Shown here one piece after another: positions 5,829 through 8,337 of a stretch of 8,337 nucleotides of DNA (the stretch's first letter is position 1; each line of letters starts with the position of its first letter). Below the pieces are notes generated by a model, which saw only the letters and a program-made list of their open reading frames with translations, did no database searches and was not told where the DNA came from. This DNA comes from Methanoregulaceae archaeon. GTDB lineage: Archaea > Halobacteriota > Methanomicrobia > Methanomicrobiales > Methanospirillaceae. Location: positions 1 through 8,337 of the forward strand of contig DUGU01000200.1 in NCBI GenBank assembly GCA_013331215.1, written 5' to 3'. The translations under genes and the position numbers were made by a program.

Positions 5829-6815
5829 TCAGTCGAGCACGAGAGTGCCGGCCACCCGGAGCCGGCCGCCATCGAGCCAGCAGAGCAGGACGCGGTCGTC
5901 AGGAGGATAGACCATGGGTCGTTCGAGCTCGAGCCTGAGCTGTGGCCGGCGCCAATCCTGGCCCACGCCGATCCCCAGGATCCGCGCCGGCAGGAATTGC
6001 ATCCAGTGGCCGACCGTGAGGACCATCCCCTCCTTGAGCGGCGCCGGCCAGTACTGGACGAGCGTCGCCCGGCCCGCGAGGTTCGCGGACGCGACGAGGT
6101 CCGTCTCGGTCGTGAGCACGTCGCCGCGGGCGATCTCGTCGGCCTCGATCCCCTTCAGTGCGAGCCCGACCCGGTCGCCGGCGAACGCGGCCGTTGCGTC
6201 GTCGTCGTGCCGCTGGATCGACCGGAGCTGGACGGTCTTACCGCCCGGCAGGAGGCGGAGCGTGTCGTGCCGCCGGACTGCGCCACGTACAACGTCTCCG
6301 AGCACGACGGTCCCGATACCCTTGACCGGGAAGGCGTGGTCGACCGGTACCGAGCCCGTGGTCGCCCTCGCTTCCTCGCTGCGCGATGCGGACCGATCCA
6401 GGAGCTCCTCCCGGAGCGCGGTCGGATCGTCCTCGCGGAGCGCGTAGTCTTCGACAACGGTCCCGCGGATCAGCGGCGCGAGTTCCCCCGGCGTCAGGTA
6501 ATTTCTCAGGACCAGGATTCCCTCGCGGACCCCCATGCAGTCGAGCATCAGCACCTGCTCGCCGAATTGCGCCGTGACCGCGTCAACGACCAGCACGGCA
6601 ATATCGGCCGGCGAGACGGCGTAGAAGAGCGAGGCGAGCCGCTCCGGGTAGCGAGTGGGTTCGAGGAACGTGACCGTGACCTCGCCCTTCTTGAGGTTGT
6701 AGAGCGTGATGTCGCTCGCGGTCCCGGCCTTCCCCAGGTCCTTCGCATACCCGGCCGGCGCGAGGACCGCCACGTTCAGGTTCGGCATCGGTACATGAAT
6801 GGAGCGCCCAGCCAT
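5829..6815 (-). CDS. SelB-like (aSelBL) translation-factor relative with a degenerate G domain
   Basis: A 328-residue protein with the three-domain layout of EF-Tu/SelB. Residues ~13-150 resemble the G domain. Residues ~154-235 are a well preserved EF-Tu domain II (VDHAFPVKGIGTVVLGDVVRG, then SIQRHD, then AGDRVGLALKGI and RGDVLT). Residues ~247-328 resemble domain III. The GTP-binding motifs are gone: the P-loop position reads AGYAKDLGKAGT instead of GHVDHGKT, the DTPGH switch II position reads EPTRYPERL, and the NKxD position reads RNYLTPGE. This fits the archaeal SelB-like (aSelBL) family described as related to selenocysteine factor SelB; its function is unknown. True SelB is excluded because no GTPase motif or C-terminal mRNA-binding extension is seen. 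The start may instead be the ATG at 6788 (MPNLNVAVLAP), which fits the family N-terminus better as I recall it; neither has a ribosome site. It lies 13 nt after the UbiB-like gene in the same operon. Confidence 0.82.
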   Translation of the reverse strand: MAGRSIHVPMPNLNVAVLAPAGYAKDLGKAGTASDITLYNLKKGEVTVTFLEPTRYPERLASLFYAVSPADIAVLVVDAVTAQFGEQVLMLDCMGVREGILVLRNYLTPGELAPLIRGTVVEDYALREDDPTALREELLDRSASRSEEARATTGSVPVDHAFPVKGIGTVVLGDVVRGAVRRHDTLRLLPGGKTVQLRSIQRHDDDATAAFAGDRVGLALKGIEADEIARGDVLTTETDLVASANLAGRATLVQYWPAPLKEGMVLTVGHWMQFLPARILGIGVGQDWRRPQLRLELERPMVYPPDDRVLLCWLDGGRLRVAGTLVLD

Positions 6816-6828
6816 TCAAGCTGACGCA

Positions 6829-8337
6829 TCAGGGCCCGTGGCGCAGCACGTGGTAGATGGCAAAGAAGCCGATCACCACGGCTCCGAGGTAGCAGATCCC
6901 TGCGATTGTCGTGATCCAGCCGGGAAGCGTGATCGCGGCCCGGCCCAGCACCAGGGACGACCCGATCACGATCGCTGCCGTCACGAGCCCGATCAGGATC
7001 TTGTCCCCGGCCGCATCGAGCATCACCTGGATCCGGTGGAAATCGTCGTTGACGAGGTCGATCTCGATCGGGTCCCGGCTGAACCGGCGCGCGACGGCCC
7101 CGATCGCGCCGGGCAGGGCGACCGTATCCGCCGCGGCATCGCGCACCTTCCGGATGGAGGAGATCGCCTGCTCGGTCGAGAGCAGGTCGCGCCGGGCCGC
7201 ATTGCGCAGGTACGGCTCGATCTGCTCGGTGAACCGGAAGCCGGGGTCGAGGGTCCGACCGAGGTCGATCACCATCATCAGGACGACAAGCAGGCGCATC
7301 AGTGACGAGGGGAACCGGATCCCGTTCGACCGGAGCAGCTCCGCGCCATCCCCGAGCAGGCTCCCAAGGTCGAACTGGCGGATCGCGAGATCCCGGTACT
7401 GGGTCACGAGCAGAAAGAGCTCGTCCTTGAGGTGATCGGTCTGTCCTTGCGGGATCGCGATGCCGATGGTGTCCATGGCGTGGACGATCGCGTCCACGTC
7501 GCGCTCGACGAAGCCGGTCAGGAGGGCGATGAACGCATGCCGCTTCTCGGGGCGGAGCACGCCCATGATCCCGAAGTCGAGGAAGACGAGATCGCCGGCC
7601 GGGGTGACGAACAGGTTGCCGGGATGGGGGTCGGCGTGATAGAACCCGTCCTCGAAGAGCTGCTTGGCATAGGCGGCGAGCCCGTGCTCGGCCACCTCTC
7701 TCCCGGCGATGCCGAGCCGGCGAAGCGCCTCCCGGTCATCCGCACGAACGCCGTCGATCCGCTCCATGACCAGGATGCGAGGACCCGAGAGGTGCCAGTA
7801 GACCCTCGGCACCCGAATTCCCTCGATGCCGCGCATGTTTTCTCGGAGGCGGTCCGCGTTCTGGCCGTCGCGGACGAAATCGAGTTCGCGCCGGATCTGC
7901 TCCTCGAATTCGCGGACCATTCCTGTCGGGTTGTACAGGGCGAGTTCGGGAAAGTGCCGCTCAATCTGCACGGCGATCCGCTTCAGGATCGCGATGTCGG
8001 CCTCGATCGTCTCCGTAATCCCCGGACGCTGGAGCTTCAGCACGACCCGCGTGCCGTCGGCAAGTACGGCGCCGTGTACCTGCGAGAGCGAGGCGGCCGC
8101 GAGCGGGACGGGATCGATCGACTGCAGGCAGGTCCCGAGGACCGGACACTGCTCGGTGACATACGGCAGCACCTCGGCGAACGGGACCGGCGCTACGTTG
8201 TCCTGGAGGCGTTTGAGCTCCTCGATCAGCCCTGGGGGGAGCAGGTCACGTCTGGCACTCATTACTTGACCGAATTTGACATAGGTCGGTCCGAGCTCCT
8301 CGAGGGCGAGGCGTACCCGCGTATAGACCGGACCGTG
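6829..8337 (-). CDS. UbiB/ABC1 (ADCK) family kinase-like protein, N-terminus cut by right edge
   Basis: The last 502 residues of an ABC1-family atypical kinase. The frame continues past the ATG at 8262 to the window edge, and the extra 25 residues contain the family KxGQ motif (KFGQ), so that ATG is internal; about 50 residues are missing. Counting from the first visible residue: KFGQ at 21-24, the Ala-rich loop AAASLSQVH at 80-88, the nucleotide-site lysine in VVLKLQRPG (K101), the E-x-x-x-R-x-ELDF block at ~146-154, MERIDG at 191-196, HADPHPGN at 234-241 and DFG at 254-256. All key residues are present, so it should bind ATP. Two transmembrane helices occupy the last ~57 residues, anchoring it in the membrane. 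In bacteria UbiB supports ubiquinone synthesis; methanogens make no ubiquinone, so the role here is open. The symbol ubiB is withheld for that reason. It is upstream in the operon with the SelB-like gene. Confidence 0.9.
   Translation of the reverse strand, partial: HGPVYTRVRLALEELGPTYVKFGQVMSARRDLLPPGLIEELKRLQDNVAPVPFAEVLPYVTEQCPVLGTCLQSIDPVPLAAASLSQVHGAVLADGTRVVLKLQRPGITETIEADIAILKRIAVQIERHFPELALYNPTGMVREFEEQIRRELDFVRDGQNADRLRENMRGIEGIRVPRVYWHLSGPRILVMERIDGVRADDREALRRLGIAGREVAEHGLAAYAKQLFEDGFYHADPHPGNLFVTPAGDLVFLDFGIMGVLRPEKRHAFIALLTGFVERDVDAIVHAMDTIGIAIPQGQTDHLKDELFLLVTQYRDLAIRQFDLGSLLGDGAELLRSNGIRFPSSLMRLLVVLMMVIDLGRTLDPGFRFTEQIEPYLRNAARRDLLSTEQAISSIRKVRDAAADTVALPGAIGAVARRFSRDPIEIDLVNDDFHRIQVMLDAAGDKILIGLVTAAIVIGSSLVLGRAAITLPGWITTIAGICYLGAVVIGFFAIYHVLRHGP

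Noticed and set aside
5997..6824. 275-residue plus-strand open frame opposite the SelB-like gene
   Set aside because: It is Arg/Asp/Glu-rich antisense translation with no motif; the minus strand encodes a clear EF-Tu-type domain II.
1..8337. CRISPR array, transposon, integrase, tRNA or phage genes
   Set aside because: I looked for regular direct repeats, transposase motifs, terminal repeats and cloverleaf-like blocks and saw none; genes are packed housekeeping genes with even composition.

Overview
The window looks like chromosomal DNA from a methanogenic archaeon of high G+C content, most likely a Methanomicrobiales member such as Methanoculleus or a relative. The placement rests on formylmethanofuran dehydrogenase genes (first step of CO2-dependent methanogenesis), a short archaeal-type adenylosuccinate synthetase, archaeal promoter-like A/T patches in otherwise GC-rich DNA, and a SelB-like translation-factor relative known from euryarchaea. 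Genus is inference; there is no rRNA or tRNA in the window.

Layout, left to right. (1) 1-1460, plus strand: the 3' end of fwdA, which runs off the left edge, followed closely by a complete fwdC; this is the end of a formylmethanofuran dehydrogenase operon. (2) 1461-1681: a relatively A/T-rich intergenic stretch with an oligo-T transcription stop behind fwdC, a small perfect inverted repeat and a TATA-like box in front of purA. (3) 1682-5825, plus strand: a tight six-gene run of purA, a Trm112-like zinc-ribbon gene, a two-helix membrane protein of unknown function (DUF7524-like), cbiB, pdxS and pdxT. Junctions are 10 and 7 nt gaps, a 22-nt overlap, a 5-nt gap (or a 4-nt GTGA overlap, depending on the pdxS start) and an 11-nt overlap. 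(4) 5829-8337, minus strand: a SelB-like protein whose G domain has lost its nucleotide-binding motifs, preceded in its own operon by a UbiB/ABC1-family kinase-like gene that is cut by the right edge. The two runs converge with only three bases between the pdxT and SelB-like stop codons.

How the genes fit together. FwdA and FwdC belong to one enzyme complex. PdxS and PdxT form the glutamine-dependent pyridoxal 5'-phosphate synthase. CbiB closes a late step of cobalamin synthesis, a cofactor needed in quantity by methanogens for methyl transfer to coenzyme M. PurA makes adenylosuccinate on the way to AMP. The central run is therefore a nucleotide and cofactor housekeeping operon carrying a methyltransferase-activator-like protein and an uncharacterised membrane protein. 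I see no CRISPR array, transposase, integrase, RNA gene or other sign of recent transfer. The least understood parts are the SelB-like/UbiB pair, the DUF7524-like protein and the fwdC-purA intergenic segment.
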